Positions 16,729-26,408 of a stretch of 64,000 bases of DNA are shown here, piece by piece; the stretch's first letter is position 1; each line of letters begins with the position of its first letter. Location of the stretch: the NCBI GenBank assembly GCA_963783355.1, contig CAWANF010000006.1:248001-312000 (forward strand). The letters are read 5' to 3'. This DNA is from CAWANF01 sp963783355 (GTDB taxonomy: Bacteria > Bacteroidota > Rhodothermia > Balneolales > DATFMH01). The notes beneath the pieces were generated by a model. It was not told where the DNA came from. It saw nothing but the letters and a program-made list of their open reading frames with translations, and searched no databases. Both the position numbers and the translations under genes were made by a program.

Positions 16729-17634
16729 ATGAAATTTACGTCAGATAACATTTTATCCAAATCCTTCGATTTAGGATTGATAGCCGATTATTTTGAACTG
16801 ACTAAGCCCGGAATTACTTTCCTGGTTCTGGCAAGTATGGGCATTGGTTTTTTACTTGGCTCAACAAACGGGATAGACTATGCAACACTTATAAATGCTA
16901 TTATAGGAACATTCCTGATAGCCAGTGGCACTTCTGCCTATAACCAGTATATCGAACGGGATTTAGACAAGCTCATGCTTCGTACTAAAAAGAGGCCTTT
17001 GCCGATGAAACGTATCGGTAAGACGAACGCGTTCCTGTTCTCTACTTTGCTGATGATTGTAGGCCTGACCTATTTAATTCTTACGGTTAATATTGTTGCC
17101 GGCATCGTTTCCGCATTGACTTCCATTTTATACCTGGGTTTTTATACTCCAATGAAGCGGGTTTCCTTTATAAACGTTTTTATTGGAGCGATTCCCGGAG
17201 CCTTGCCCCCTGTTGGCGGCTGGGCCGCGGCTACAGGAAACATTGGTAATCCTGCCGTCTGGATATTATTTGGAATCGTCTTTCTGTGGCAGATACCACA
17301 TGTCATAGCAATCGCCTGGTTATGCAATGACGATTACGAACGCGCGGGATTCCATATGCTGCCCAGGAACGATGAAAAAGGTACGATATCATCTATTACT
17401 GTAATGGCCTGCGTAATCCTGTTATTGCCCGTTAGCGCCGGTTTATACTACTTTCATATCAATGGCTGGATTTATCTCGTTGGCGCCATCCTGGCAGCCC
17501 TCGGATTCTTGTTATATGGGGTGAAATTTATGCGTGATCATTCACATAATTCAGCCAAAAAGCTAATGTTTGCTTCTCTTATTTATCTGCCGGTAGTGTG
17601 GATTGCAATATTAGCAGACAGAATCCTGATGTGA
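16729..17634 (+). CDS. ctaB: Protoheme IX farnesyltransferase (heme O synthase)
   Basis: A 301-residue UbiA-family prenyltransferase with eight or nine helices. It adds a farnesyl group to heme B, making heme O, the substrate of CtaA next door. The Asp-rich prenyl-diphosphate site reads NQYIERDLDKLMLRTKKRP, with the Tyr-Asn, the DxxxD-like acidic residues and the RTxxRP signature of CyoE/CtaB. A second conserved segment, CNDDYERAGFHMLP, follows in the later loop. It is transcribed divergently from ctaA across a 195-base gap and ends at a bidirectional hairpin shared with fumC. Confidence 0.94.
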   Translation: MKFTSDNILSKSFDLGLIADYFELTKPGITFLVLASMGIGFLLGSTNGIDYATLINAIIGTFLIASGTSAYNQYIERDLDKLMLRTKKRPLPMKRIGKTNAFLFSTLLMIVGLTYLILTVNIVAGIVSALTSILYLGFYTPMKRVSFINVFIGAIPGALPPVGGWAAATGNIGNPAVWILFGIVFLWQIPHVIAIAWLCNDDYERAGFHMLPRNDEKGTISSITVMACVILLLPVSAGLYYFHINGWIYLVGAILAALGFLLYGVKFMRDHSHNSAKKLMFASLIYLPVVWIAILADRILM

Positions 17635-17640
17635 TTATAA

Positions 17641-17682
17641 AATGATACTCTCCAAAAATTAACACTTTCAGAGAGTATCATT
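17641..17682. terminator. Bidirectional hairpin between ctaB and fumC
   Basis: AATGATACTCTC (17641-17652) and GAGAGTATCATT (17671-17682) form a perfect 12-bp stem with an 18-base loop. It lies between the convergent stops of ctaB (17634) and fumC (17693). There is no long T run on either side, so termination strength is uncertain. Confidence 0.65.
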
Positions 17683-17692
17683 ATCGAAGATA

Positions 17693-19093
17693 TTATTCGG
17701 TAAAACCGCCTTTAGTCATCTTAATCGGATCCAAAGCGTTCTTTAATTCTTCTTCCGACAGATCCGTCATTTCACGGGCGACTTCTTTCAATGCTCTTTT
17801 TTCAGAAAAAGCTTTCTTGGCAATTTTTGCAGCCAAATCATAACCAATTAAGGGATTTAACGCCGTCACCAAAATTGGATTTTTCTCCAGTTTGTCTTTC
17901 ACATTATCTTCGTTCACAACTAACCGGGATACCGATTTGTCAGCCAGATTACGGGCAGCATTTGCCAAAATCATGATGGATTGAAGCAGGTTATGTGCAA
18001 CAACCGGCAGCATCACATTCAACTCGAAGTTTCCGGCCTGACCGCCAATAGTAATTGCGGCATCATTGCCTATCACTTGGGCACTGACCATTGTCATCGA
18101 TTCTTCGATAACAGGATTCACTTTCCCGGGCATTATGGATGAACCGGGCTGCAACGCAGCGAGTTGAATTTCAGCCAGACCGGCATTCGGACCTGAATTC
18201 ATCCAGCGAAGATCATTGGAAATTTTCATGGCACCAACGGCGATTGTCTTCATTTGCCCGCTAAGCTCAACAACCGCGTCCACAGTCGCCTGGGCTTCAA
18301 AATGATTTTCAGCTTCTTTAAACGAACCCCCGGTAATTTTGCTGAGCTCTTTGGCAAACTTTTTAGCGAATTCAGGATGAGTATTTAATCCCGTACCAAC
18401 GGCCGTTCCGCCCTGTGGAAGCTCAGCAACTCTTTCAAGTGCAGAAGCTATTCTGTCAGCCCCCAATTCCATCTGGCGGGCATAACCGCTGAATTCCTGC
18501 TCAAAAGTAACAGGCATGGCATCCATCAAATGTGTACGTCCCGTTTTAACAACATGCTTATATTCTTTTCCTTTTTTCAGAAAAGCGTCTTTCAAATGAT
18601 TCAAGGCAGGAATCAAATCATTATTAGCCCGAAGATAAGCCGCTACACGAATGGTTGTCGGGATAACATCATTCGAACTTTGTCCGAAATTGACATGATC
18701 ATTTGGATGAATCTTCAGATTCTCTTTTCCATCCTTTTGTGCTAATTCATTGGCACGCCGGGCAATGATTTCATTGGCGTTCATGTTTGTAGAAGTGCCC
18801 GAACCTGTTTGATAAATATCAATGGCAAAATCTTTGTCAAATTTGCCTTCGATAACCTCATCGACCGCTTTGATAATATATTCTGTAATAGAAGATTCAA
18901 CAGTTCCCAATTCTTTATTTACAGTAGCTGCTGCTTTCTTGATATAACCAAGTGCCTGTATAAAAGAACGGCTGAATTTGAGTCCACTAATTGGAAAATT
19001 GTCAACAGCCCGTTGGGTCTGTGCTCCGTAATAAGCATCAACAGGGACTTTCACTTCACCCATTGAGTCTTTCTCTATTCTATATTCACTCAT
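17693..19093 (-). CDS. fumC: Class II fumarate hydratase
   Basis: A 466-residue member of the fumarase/aspartase superfamily. The signature GSSIMPGKVNP of the active-site loop and the segments TGSGTSTNMNANE, GQSSNDVIPT and GRTHLMDAMP appear in the standard order. It catalyses reversible hydration of fumarate to malate in the citric acid cycle, in the cytoplasm, without an iron-sulfur cluster. The length is normal for FumC; aspartate ammonia-lyase is a close relative, but the sequence around THLMDAMPV fits fumarase better. It starts 12 bases after the DUF1573-cytochrome gene on the same strand, so the two are probably cotranscribed. Confidence 0.94.
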   Translation of the reverse strand: MSEYRIEKDSMGEVKVPVDAYYGAQTQRAVDNFPISGLKFSRSFIQALGYIKKAAATVNKELGTVESSITEYIIKAVDEVIEGKFDKDFAIDIYQTGSGTSTNMNANEIIARRANELAQKDGKENLKIHPNDHVNFGQSSNDVIPTTIRVAAYLRANNDLIPALNHLKDAFLKKGKEYKHVVKTGRTHLMDAMPVTFEQEFSGYARQMELGADRIASALERVAELPQGGTAVGTGLNTHPEFAKKFAKELSKITGGSFKEAENHFEAQATVDAVVELSGQMKTIAVGAMKISNDLRWMNSGPNAGLAEIQLAALQPGSSIMPGKVNPVIEESMTMVSAQVIGNDAAITIGGQAGNFELNVMLPVVAHNLLQSIMILANAARNLADKSVSRLVVNEDNVKDKLEKNPILVTALNPLIGYDLAAKIAKKAFSEKRALKEVAREMTDLSEEELKNALDPIKMTKGGFTE

Positions 19094-19105
19094 GATGCAA
19101 AATTT

Positions 19106-20575
19106 TTAATGTTTTTGGTTTTTTAATGATTTTAAATATTTCACTAACGACAACACTTGTTCATTGGATAACGGTCCACCATTTTTTTTCAGGAAACCAG
19201 GCATCATTTGTCTTTTCCTGATGTCGGGTGTTCCGTTGGCAATGAATTGATACAAAGTTTTTCCCTTTATTGCAGATAAAAATTGTTGATTAAATGGAAT
19301 ACCCGGCAGTTTCTTTAATCTTTGTTTTCCAGCTTTTCCATGGCACATTTCACATGATACCATATATAGAGCTTTTCCGCTTTTTCCAATCCCCGGGGTA
19401 ACATGGCACGATTGGCATTTCCCTGTAAATATCATGGCTTTTTGACCCTCTTTCAGGATATTTTTATCCAAATCTGACACATCCGGATGTGAAACGACAT
19501 TAAAATCGACAACCAGCTGACGTTCGGGCTGTTGCGGATCATTCGTTTTAACCACCACGTCTTTTTGGATCTGCCCAAATTTACTCCATGTATCCGTTGA
19601 CATCTCCAAACTCGCGGAATCACCAGGTACCAGGCTCCATTTGCTCAGATGCACGACCGTACAACCGCAGGATGGAATCACCTGTAATACTTTCAATGTA
19701 TCATTTCCTGTGTTTCTGAAATGGAATGTGATGTCTTCTGTCTTGCCCTGCAACACATTACCAAGATTCTTATAGTATGTATCAAATTTCGCGACAGGCC
19801 CTTTCTTATTATTTTCCCTTTTTGGAAGAATAAAAGCGCTCAGGTAGATAATCTTATCCGGAACAGACCGATCATTCGTTTTTAACGTTATAATATCATC
19901 ATATTCACCTGTTTGCTTCTTTCCCGGCCTGAAATTAATACCTATTTCCATTTTTTCGCCAGTTAAAACGGGAAATTCAGGATAAGAAATCTGCACATTT
20001 TCCGGATGCTTAACAGAATCAATTTTAATCGGATAAGGGGCGCTGTTCATCATTATTATGGTTTTTCTGGCCCACTCATTTTGAACAATATCCCCAAAAT
20101 TAACCGTACCGACCGAAAAAGTCAGCCCACCAATCGGTGTCACATCCGTTCCTTTAATTGGCTTAGGCATCACAATACCGCTAACTATAAGTTCTATCGT
20201 ATGTGGTGTTCCATCTGTGGAAACGATGATACTTTTTTTGAATGGGCCGGGACGTCCTTCACTATGGTAAGTGACCATAATATTTCCGGAATCTCCCGGC
20301 TTCACCATTTTTTTAGAATATTCAGGAATGGTACAGCCGCAAATAGAATGAACCCCCGTTATCGTTATCGATGTATCACCAAGATTGGTAAAACTGAAGG
20401 TATAGGTTGGATTTGTTCCTTCTTTAATCTGTCCGAAATTATGGGAAGTATTGAGGAATACGACAGAATTGCCTCCACCGGGTTTCAATTTCCCGGCGGA
20501 GGTCAAAAACATCAGTACAAATAAACTGATAAAGATAGCTGCGGGCTTCGAGGCCGCTCTTTGCAAATCATGCAC
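19106..20575 (-). CDS. Exported DUF1573 repeat protein fused to a cytochrome c domain
   Basis: A 489-residue protein with an N-terminal signal or anchor (about 11-28), three Ig-like DUF1573-type domains (about 41-135, 150-250 and 265-362) and a C-terminal cytochrome c region (375-489). Domains 1 and 3 carry a CGC motif (residues 79-81 and 303-305), and domain 2 lacks it. The cytochrome region has two CxxCH sites, CQSCH at 387 and CEMCH at 408, only 21 residues apart, with a possible distal Met in MMPGF. The start is GTG. The role is unknown; a periplasmic electron-transfer or thiol function is a guess. It lies between the E1 gene and fumC in a tight minus-strand run. Confidence 0.8.
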   Translation of the reverse strand: MHDLQRAASKPAAIFISLFVLMFLTSAGKLKPGGGNSVVFLNTSHNFGQIKEGTNPTYTFSFTNLGDTSITITGVHSICGCTIPEYSKKMVKPGDSGNIMVTYHSEGRPGPFKKSIIVSTDGTPHTIELIVSGIVMPKPIKGTDVTPIGGLTFSVGTVNFGDIVQNEWARKTIIMMNSAPYPIKIDSVKHPENVQISYPEFPVLTGEKMEIGINFRPGKKQTGEYDDIITLKTNDRSVPDKIIYLSAFILPKRENNKKGPVAKFDTYYKNLGNVLQGKTEDITFHFRNTGNDTLKVLQVIPSCGCTVVHLSKWSLVPGDSASLEMSTDTWSKFGQIQKDVVVKTNDPQQPERQLVVDFNVVSHPDVSDLDKNILKEGQKAMIFTGKCQSCHVTPGIGKSGKALYMVSCEMCHGKAGKQRLKKLPGIPFNQQFLSAIKGKTLYQFIANGTPDIRKRQMMPGFLKKNGGPLSNEQVLSLVKYLKSLKNQKH

Positions 20576-20589
20576 TTTAATGCACTCGC

Positions 20590-22662
20590 TTAATAGGCTA
20601 ATAATTTTTCTAATGCCTCAGAAAGATCCGAATCATCAGGTAAAACGAAATTTTCCATCGGTGCAGCAAACGGAATGGGAGTATATTTCCCGGCCACCCG
20701 CAATACTGGTGCATCAAGATATTCAAAAGCCTCAGCTGTGATCTGAGCTACAATCTCAGAACCCAAACCGAGAAATTCGATATCTTCATGAAATACTATC
20801 ACTTTTCCTGTCTTCTTTACTGAGTTTATAATGGTTTCGGAATCCAGCGGGACGATGGTACGAATATCAATAACTTCGATATTTATACTTTTTTTCGCGT
20901 ACTCCTTCGCTGCATTCAGTGCTTTTTGAACCATCGCACCATAAGTAATAATTGACAAATCTGTACCGGTACGGACAACCGAAGCTTTGCCAATTTCTAC
21001 ATAATAATTAGCATCCGGTTCAGGACTTCGTGCAAATCCCTGCCTATACAAGGCTTTATGTTCCAGGAACATAACAGGATCGTCACCTCTGATTGCTGTT
21101 TTCAGTAATCCTTTGGCATCGGCAGCATTACTCGGGAGAATAATTTTGAAACCGGGAATATGCCCAAATATCGCTTCGATATTCTGGCTGTGACATAAAC
21201 CACCATGAATATAACCACCGATTGGAACACGAATGACCATCGGGCAGCTATATTGATTATGAGAACGATACCGAAACGTAGGAATTTGATTTTTCAACTG
21301 TTGCATTCCGGGCCAGATGTAATCGCCAAATTGTATCTCAACTACCGGTTTATAACCGTGAACGGCTAGGCCTAAAGCCGATCCCAAAATAGACGATTCA
21401 GCTAATGGAGAGTTGTAACAACGTTCTACTCCAAAACGATCGGTTAACCCTTTAGTCGCTGTAAAAACGCCGCCTTTGTCTCCCGCCACATCTTCACCAA
21501 AGACAATAACATTTTCATTGATTTCCATTTCTTCAGCGATGGCATGATTAATAGCATCAACCATCACAACAGGATCTCCCGAAGGCTTATTTGATTCGTA
21601 GGATAAACCTAAATCTATTTCTGAATATAAATGGAGCAGAGCATCTTCAGGTTTTGGTTCATCTTGTTGCAGACACCATTTGGTATCATCATCTATTTGT
21701 TTCTTAATATCATCACGATAATCTGCCAATTCACTTTCATCAGCTATACCAGCATTTATCAATCGTTGTTCGAACAATTGAATCGGATCATGATTTCTTT
21801 CTCTTTCCAGGTCGTCTGCATCACGGTATTTTCGCTGATCATCAGAAGATGAATGTGGCAATAAGCGTACAGTATGAGCGTGTATCAGGGAAGCACCTTC
21901 ACCATTTCTTGCCCGTTCTACTGCTTTTTCAAATGCGGAGTACGAATTAAAGAAGTCCGTACCATCAACTTCATAAATATCTAAATCTTCGAAACCCGCC
22001 GCTGTTTTTGAGATACTTGCATTACTTGTTTGCTGCTTAACCGGAACACTTATGGCATATCCATTATCCTGAACGACAATGATAGCAGGTACTTTATCCC
22101 GGCTGGCCCAGTTTAATAGTTCAAAAAAAGCACCTTCCGATGTACCGCCATCTCCGGTAGAGATATAGACAACCTCGCCTCCGCCCTTCTTTTTCACCCC
22201 CTGAGCTAATCCAAGTCCTGGTAAAAATTGGGCACCAATGGCACTTGATACAGAGATAATATTCAGTTCAGGACTATTAAAGTGGGACGGCATTTGCTTG
22301 CCATACGATGTATCGGTTACCCGGCTTAAGTGAGCTGAAAGCAACTCCCGGGATGTCATACCCATACTTAATGCGAAAGCCATATCGCGGTAATACAATG
22401 CACCCCAGTCTTTACCGGGTATCATATTCTTTGCAGCCGCAAGTTGCACGGCTTCATGTCCGGAGCATCCAATATGGAAAAAACCTTTACCCTGCTTGAT
22501 AAGGTTCAACATCTTTTCATCAAGACGACGAGAAACTAACATCGTCCTATAAATTTCCAGTAGTTCGTCTTTCTTAAATTTTTTTATCGATGTTGAACGT
22601 ACTTTAAAACTGGAATCAGCAGGGACTAACGATTCCGGTTTATCTAATGTTTTAACACTCAT
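20590..22662 (-). CDS. 2-oxoacid (branched-chain) dehydrogenase E1, fused alpha and beta subunits
   Basis: A 690-residue thiamine-diphosphate enzyme in which the E1 alpha (about 20-330) and beta (about 360-690) chains are fused. The alpha half has the ThDP motif GDGGTSEGAFFELLNWA ending near VVQDN; the beta half begins VVMVDAINHAIAEEM and has FGEDV and the GGYIHGGLCHSQ region. Such fused proteins in Bacteroidota are usually branched-chain 2-oxoacid dehydrogenase E1 components; pyruvate or 2-oxoisovalerate as substrate cannot be separated by eye. E2 and E3 genes are not in the window. It is first in a run with the DUF1573-cytochrome gene, 14 bases apart, and fumC. Confidence 0.9.
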   Translation of the reverse strand: MSVKTLDKPESLVPADSSFKVRSTSIKKFKKDELLEIYRTMLVSRRLDEKMLNLIKQGKGFFHIGCSGHEAVQLAAAKNMIPGKDWGALYYRDMAFALSMGMTSRELLSAHLSRVTDTSYGKQMPSHFNSPELNIISVSSAIGAQFLPGLGLAQGVKKKGGGEVVYISTGDGGTSEGAFFELLNWASRDKVPAIIVVQDNGYAISVPVKQQTSNASISKTAAGFEDLDIYEVDGTDFFNSYSAFEKAVERARNGEGASLIHAHTVRLLPHSSSDDQRKYRDADDLERERNHDPIQLFEQRLINAGIADESELADYRDDIKKQIDDDTKWCLQQDEPKPEDALLHLYSEIDLGLSYESNKPSGDPVVMVDAINHAIAEEMEINENVIVFGEDVAGDKGGVFTATKGLTDRFGVERCYNSPLAESSILGSALGLAVHGYKPVVEIQFGDYIWPGMQQLKNQIPTFRYRSHNQYSCPMVIRVPIGGYIHGGLCHSQNIEAIFGHIPGFKIILPSNAADAKGLLKTAIRGDDPVMFLEHKALYRQGFARSPEPDANYYVEIGKASVVRTGTDLSIITYGAMVQKALNAAKEYAKKSINIEVIDIRTIVPLDSETIINSVKKTGKVIVFHEDIEFLGLGSEIVAQITAEAFEYLDAPVLRVAGKYTPIPFAAPMENFVLPDDSDLSEALEKLLAY

Positions 22663-22777
22663 TGACTATCCGTTTAAAATTAGAATTAAAAACAGGTTAT
22701 TATTCTCCCTTAATAATAACGGAATTCACCCTATAGATACAAACCGTTTAACCAATTTTTAACGCTCCAAAACACAA

Positions 22778-22802
22778 AAAAAGCGCCATGTAAGCGCTTT
22801 TT
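22778..22802 (-). terminator. Terminator of the spt-GNAT unit
   Basis: AAAAAGCGC (22778-22786) pairs with GCGCTTTTT (22794-22802) around CATGTAA. On the minus strand it follows the stop of the GNAT-like gene at 22807 closely and continues into a T run, separating that unit from the E1 gene. Confidence 0.8.
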
Positions 22803-22806
22803 ATTA

Positions 22807-23934
22807 TTAATTCTGATACATCCTGTAAACCTTCTCTACTTTAGCGCCAATACGTTCGGCAACACGAACCATATCGACGTTATTTTCCAGGACCCAACCT
22901 AGTTCAGAAGAGTTATAACCTTTTTTCATTCCTTTAACAATAGCTTCTTTATGTAATACGGCATCGATGCCTTTACCCTGATATTCGGGTAAGACTCCCA
23001 TCAGGGCTGTACGTATGGCATTAATCTTTTTACTGTAATACAAGAGCTTAAAAAGGCCGGTTGGCAAGAGACGTCCATTTGTATGTTTTAAGGCCTGATT
23101 GAAATCCGGCAATGCGATGGAAAAAGCTATAGGCTCTCCGTCAATTTCGGCCACATGGGCAATATCCACATCAACTATAGTTTTTAAATCTTTTGCCAGA
23201 TGATCAAATTCTTCCTTGGACATCGGAGTGAAACCCCAGTTTTTGGCCCAGGCCTGGTTATAAATTTCTCTGATGATTTTTACTTCTTTGTCGAATTCTT
23301 TAAGATTAACAGAACGCATCTTGAGGCCTGGATTTCTTTTTTTGACGATTTCATCGGCTCGTAAAATTCGATCAAGGGCCAAAGATTCCTTTGTCACACG
23401 AAAAGCCAACAGATCCATTGCCTTGGTAAGTCCAGCGCCTTTTATAAGCTTATCATAATACGTTTTATTGTAAGGCATTAAAATGCTGGGCTCATATTCA
23501 AAACCGTCCACAAGAACACCAACTTCATCCATCATACCCGGATTGGCTGGGCCGATCATTCCATCAAGCCCCTTTTCTTTCAGCCAGTCGTTAGCCACTT
23601 TAAATAAGAGATTGGCTACCGATTGATTGTCAATACATTCAAAAAAACCAAAGAAACCGACATTGGTTCCCTGGAACTCATTATACTTTTTATTATGAAT
23701 AGCGGCTATACGGCCAGCTATTTTTCCATTAGATTCTGCAAGAAACAAAGCTATTTCGGCATCATTATAGAACGGATTCTTTTCCGTATTAACAAGCATT
23801 TTTTGGTCCATAAGCAACGGTGGAATCCATTTTTTATCATCTTTATAATGCTTGTATGGAAATTCTATAAATGCTTTTTTTTCTTTTTTATTAGTTACAT
23901 AAATGATACCATTTAATTCAGGATTCGTTTTCAA
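22807..23934 (-). CDS. GNAT-like acyltransferase next to spt (possible ceramide synthase)
   Basis: A 375-residue protein with an acyl-CoA N-acyltransferase fold. The C-terminal half (about 200-375) has the GNAT pattern: IAHVAEIDGEPIAFSIALPD, then MGVLPEYQGKGIDAVLHKEA as the acyl-CoA loop and SELGWVLENN. The N-terminal half, with FPYKHYKDDKKWIPPL and GPANPGMMDEVG, is shared by uncharacterised Bacteroidota proteins. The start codon is TTG, overlapping the spt stop in TTGA, so translation is coupled. Since a bacterial ceramide synthase of Caulobacter is a GNAT-type enzyme in the same cluster as spt, N-acylation of a sphingoid base is a reasonable hypothesis, not shown here. Confidence 0.75.
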   Translation of the reverse strand: MKTNPELNGIIYVTNKKEKKAFIEFPYKHYKDDKKWIPPLLMDQKMLVNTEKNPFYNDAEIALFLAESNGKIAGRIAAIHNKKYNEFQGTNVGFFGFFECIDNQSVANLLFKVANDWLKEKGLDGMIGPANPGMMDEVGVLVDGFEYEPSILMPYNKTYYDKLIKGAGLTKAMDLLAFRVTKESLALDRILRADEIVKKRNPGLKMRSVNLKEFDKEVKIIREIYNQAWAKNWGFTPMSKEEFDHLAKDLKTIVDVDIAHVAEIDGEPIAFSIALPDFNQALKHTNGRLLPTGLFKLLYYSKKINAIRTALMGVLPEYQGKGIDAVLHKEAIVKGMKKGYNSSELGWVLENNVDMVRVAERIGAKVEKVYRMYQN

Positions 23935-25181
23935 GATTTATTCTCCGATATTAATGAGTGTCCATTCCTGTCAATAATATTATTTTTTATACCAACTTTA
24001 TAGAATGCTTCTAATATGGCATCCAGTTGATCATTCGTGTGGGTTGCCATATAGCTGGTACGTAGCAGCGACTGCCCCTTAGGTACAGCAGGTGGCACAA
24101 CTGCATTTGCATATACACCAGCCTCAAATAAATCGCGCCAGAATCTAAAGCATTGCATTACTTCACCGATAACTACCGGAATGATTGGCGTTTGGCTGTT
24201 CCAGACATTAAAACCAAGATCTTTAAGTCCTTTTCTAATATAATTCGAGATTTCCTCGAGTCTCTTCAATCTCCAGGGTTCCTCCTGAAGAATTTCGAGT
24301 GATTTTAATACTGTTGCCACATTTGCGGGTGGCATTGATGCGCTGAAAATATGCGCGGGTGAAAAATGGCGAACATATTCAATAATTTCCCGATCACCAA
24401 CCAGAAATCCGCCTAAAGAAGCAAATGATTTTGAAAATGTTCCACTTACCAAATCAACATCATCCAGCAAACCGTAAGTAGATGCCGATCCCCGGCCTCC
24501 TTCTCCGATGACCCCAATGGCATGTGCATCATCAAGATACAAACGAGCCCCGAATTCTTTAGCTAATTTCAATAATTCCGGTACATTTGCCAGTTTGCCG
24601 GACATAGAAAAGACACCGTCGCTTACGATAAGTTTCCCCATATTTGGATCTTCCCTTTCAAGGAGCTTGCGAAGCTGATCCATGTCGTTATGCTGATACC
24701 GAACAGTCTTGGCATTAGAACACAATGTTCCAACAACAATACAGGCGTGATTATCTTTATCGGAGAAAATTACATCATTACGTCCGGCGATGGTCTGTAT
24801 AGATCCTTCATTGGTCTGATAGCCTGTGCTGAAAAGAACACAATTGTCTTTTCGCATAAATTCAGCCAACTTCTGTTCCAGTTTAAGGTGAAGGTCGAGT
24901 GTCCCGTTCAGATAACGTGAACCGGTGCACCCCGTACCATATTCATCGATAGCTTTTTTTGCCGCTTCGATTACGCGAGGATCGCTGGTAAGGCCCAGAT
25001 AATTATTAGAGCCGGCCATGATCACTTCTTTGCCTTCAATAGTAACTACATTTCCATCACTTTCGGTAATTGGCTTAAAATAGGGGTATAATCCAGCAGC
25101 TTTGATTTCATCAGCTTTTGTGAATTCATAAGCCTTTGCAAAGAGGTCATTCGATTTAATTTCAACTTTTGAGTTAGGCAT
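23931..25181 (-). CDS. spt: Serine palmitoyltransferase-like alpha-oxoamine synthase
   Basis: A 416-residue PLP-dependent enzyme of the alpha-oxoamine synthase family (BioF, KBL, HemA, Spt). Typical segments are GSNNYLGLTSDP, YGTGCTGSRYLNGT, the DDAHAIGVIG motif, and SGTFSKSFASLGGF, whose Lys would carry PLP. The N-terminal extension and the coupled acyltransferase support serine palmitoyltransferase, the first step of sphingolipid synthesis and common in Bacteroidota, over 8-amino-7-oxononanoate synthase or glycine C-acetyltransferase. It condenses serine with a fatty acyl thioester in the cytoplasm. It leads a two-gene unit with the GNAT-like gene and lies 62 bases beyond the glycosyltransferase genes. 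Confidence 0.82.
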   Translation of the reverse strand: MPNSKVEIKSNDLFAKAYEFTKADEIKAAGLYPYFKPITESDGNVVTIEGKEVIMAGSNNYLGLTSDPRVIEAAKKAIDEYGTGCTGSRYLNGTLDLHLKLEQKLAEFMRKDNCVLFSTGYQTNEGSIQTIAGRNDVIFSDKDNHACIVVGTLCSNAKTVRYQHNDMDQLRKLLEREDPNMGKLIVSDGVFSMSGKLANVPELLKLAKEFGARLYLDDAHAIGVIGEGGRGSASTYGLLDDVDLVSGTFSKSFASLGGFLVGDREIIEYVRHFSPAHIFSASMPPANVATVLKSLEILQEEPWRLKRLEEISNYIRKGLKDLGFNVWNSQTPIIPVVIGEVMQCFRFWRDLFEAGVYANAVVPPAVPKGQSLLRTSYMATHTNDQLDAILEAFYKVGIKNNIIDRNGHSLISENKS

Positions 25182-25243
25182 TCTTATATAACCTTCAGCT
25201 TATCTATTTAAAATTCAGTTAGTAATATAGGTAGTATATCCAT

Positions 25244-26401
25244 TCAATCAAATTTGCCGCTATATGTCAAATTATGCGAATAATCATACTGTTCAATAAT
25301 CATTTTAAGAAAATCCAGGTACTTATCCGTCACGGCATCCCATGTAAAAGTTTTCAAAACATAGGAACGCGAACATTCGGATAATGTTTTCAAGTTATTA
25401 TTTAAAACTTCATCAATTTTCCGGATAAAAGCTTTTGCATCCAGGCTTGGTACGCGATAACCATTTTCACCCTGCATTATTACATCTTTTATTCCTTCCA
25501 GATCAGATGCTATTGCCGGAGTTCCCTGAATGTTAGCTTCCAGCAAAACCACACCAAAACCTTCCATATCCCCCGATACAGGGATATTTGGCATTATAAA
25601 AAGATCTGCGGCGGCATAGGCCTTTTTCAGTACTTCATCACTCTTACGTCCCGCAAGCAAAATTTGTTTTTCTTTTTTTGATTGTTGAACGGCCTTCATA
25701 ATATTTTCATGTTCCGGACCATCGCCAATAACGATATAAAACACATCTGATTGTATTCCGGGCAATACTTTTTCAATAAACCACTGATGACCTTTTCGGC
25801 GCACCTGGCGGCCGACAGTCAATAATAAATATTTTTCCTGAATGGTACGACCTATAAAATGCTCCAATTCCCGGCGCGCAGCTGCTTTATCTGCTAAGAC
25901 CTCATTACCTTCCAGTGAGAAACCATTTGATAAAGCAATACCTTTTTGAGGATCCATCCCTCTTTCTATACATTTTTCACGTGTCGCGCGAGAAACAGAA
26001 ATAACACCATCAAGGCTCGCAAAAACGCCAGGCAGAAATTTTTGATATGCCGGCACCGGCATTGTCACGTCCTGGCCATGGTTTATCGTAACCATCGGCA
26101 CTTTGACTTTATTTCGGATGAAATAAGCAAGGCTGGCCGTCACCATTGAAGAAAATAATACGATATCAGGTCGAAACTGTCGAATCTTAACCGGCAAATT
26201 AAATAGTTGATTTACAAGAAACCAGGCCGTTCGTGGTCCTGCCATATGCCATGGAGTTTCAAGTGTAATCGTTTCGAGTTCAACATCATTTCGATTTTGC
26301 AGATTCTCAACCAATTGCATACTGACCCGTTGCATCCCACCCATATTTTCTAACAGGGCGTTTTGAGGCGGATGTAAATGAGATATGTACAAAATCTTCA
26401 A
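25244..26401 (-). CDS. GT4-family glycosyltransferase
   Basis: A 385-residue GT-B enzyme of family GT4. The N-terminal domain opens MKILYISHLHPP and contains the acceptor-side loop GGMQRVSMQL; the C-terminal nucleotide-sugar domain has VGRQVRRKGHQWFIEK, AYAAADLFIMPN and the EGFGVVLLEAN motif with the two Glu of GT4. The sugar donor and acceptor cannot be read from the sequence. The start is TTG at 26401, 7 bases after the stop of the next glycosyltransferase, so the two are coexpressed. Proximity to the sphingolipid genes suggests a lipid or surface-polysaccharide substrate. Confidence 0.87.
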   Translation of the reverse strand: MKILYISHLHPPQNALLENMGGMQRVSMQLVENLQNRNDVELETITLETPWHMAGPRTAWFLVNQLFNLPVKIRQFRPDIVLFSSMVTASLAYFIRNKVKVPMVTINHGQDVTMPVPAYQKFLPGVFASLDGVISVSRATREKCIERGMDPQKGIALSNGFSLEGNEVLADKAAARRELEHFIGRTIQEKYLLLTVGRQVRRKGHQWFIEKVLPGIQSDVFYIVIGDGPEHENIMKAVQQSKKEKQILLAGRKSDEVLKKAYAAADLFIMPNIPVSGDMEGFGVVLLEANIQGTPAIASDLEGIKDVIMQGENGYRVPSLDAKAFIRKIDEVLNNNLKTLSECSRSYVLKTFTWDAVTDKYLDFLKMIIEQYDYSHNLTYSGKFD

Positions 26402-26408
26402 AAAAACC

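Noticed and set aside
20006..20524. A 172-codon open frame opposite the DUF1573-cytochrome gene
   Set aside because: It has no recognisable domain and low-complexity composition, and it lies fully antisense to a gene with clear heme and Ig-like motifs.
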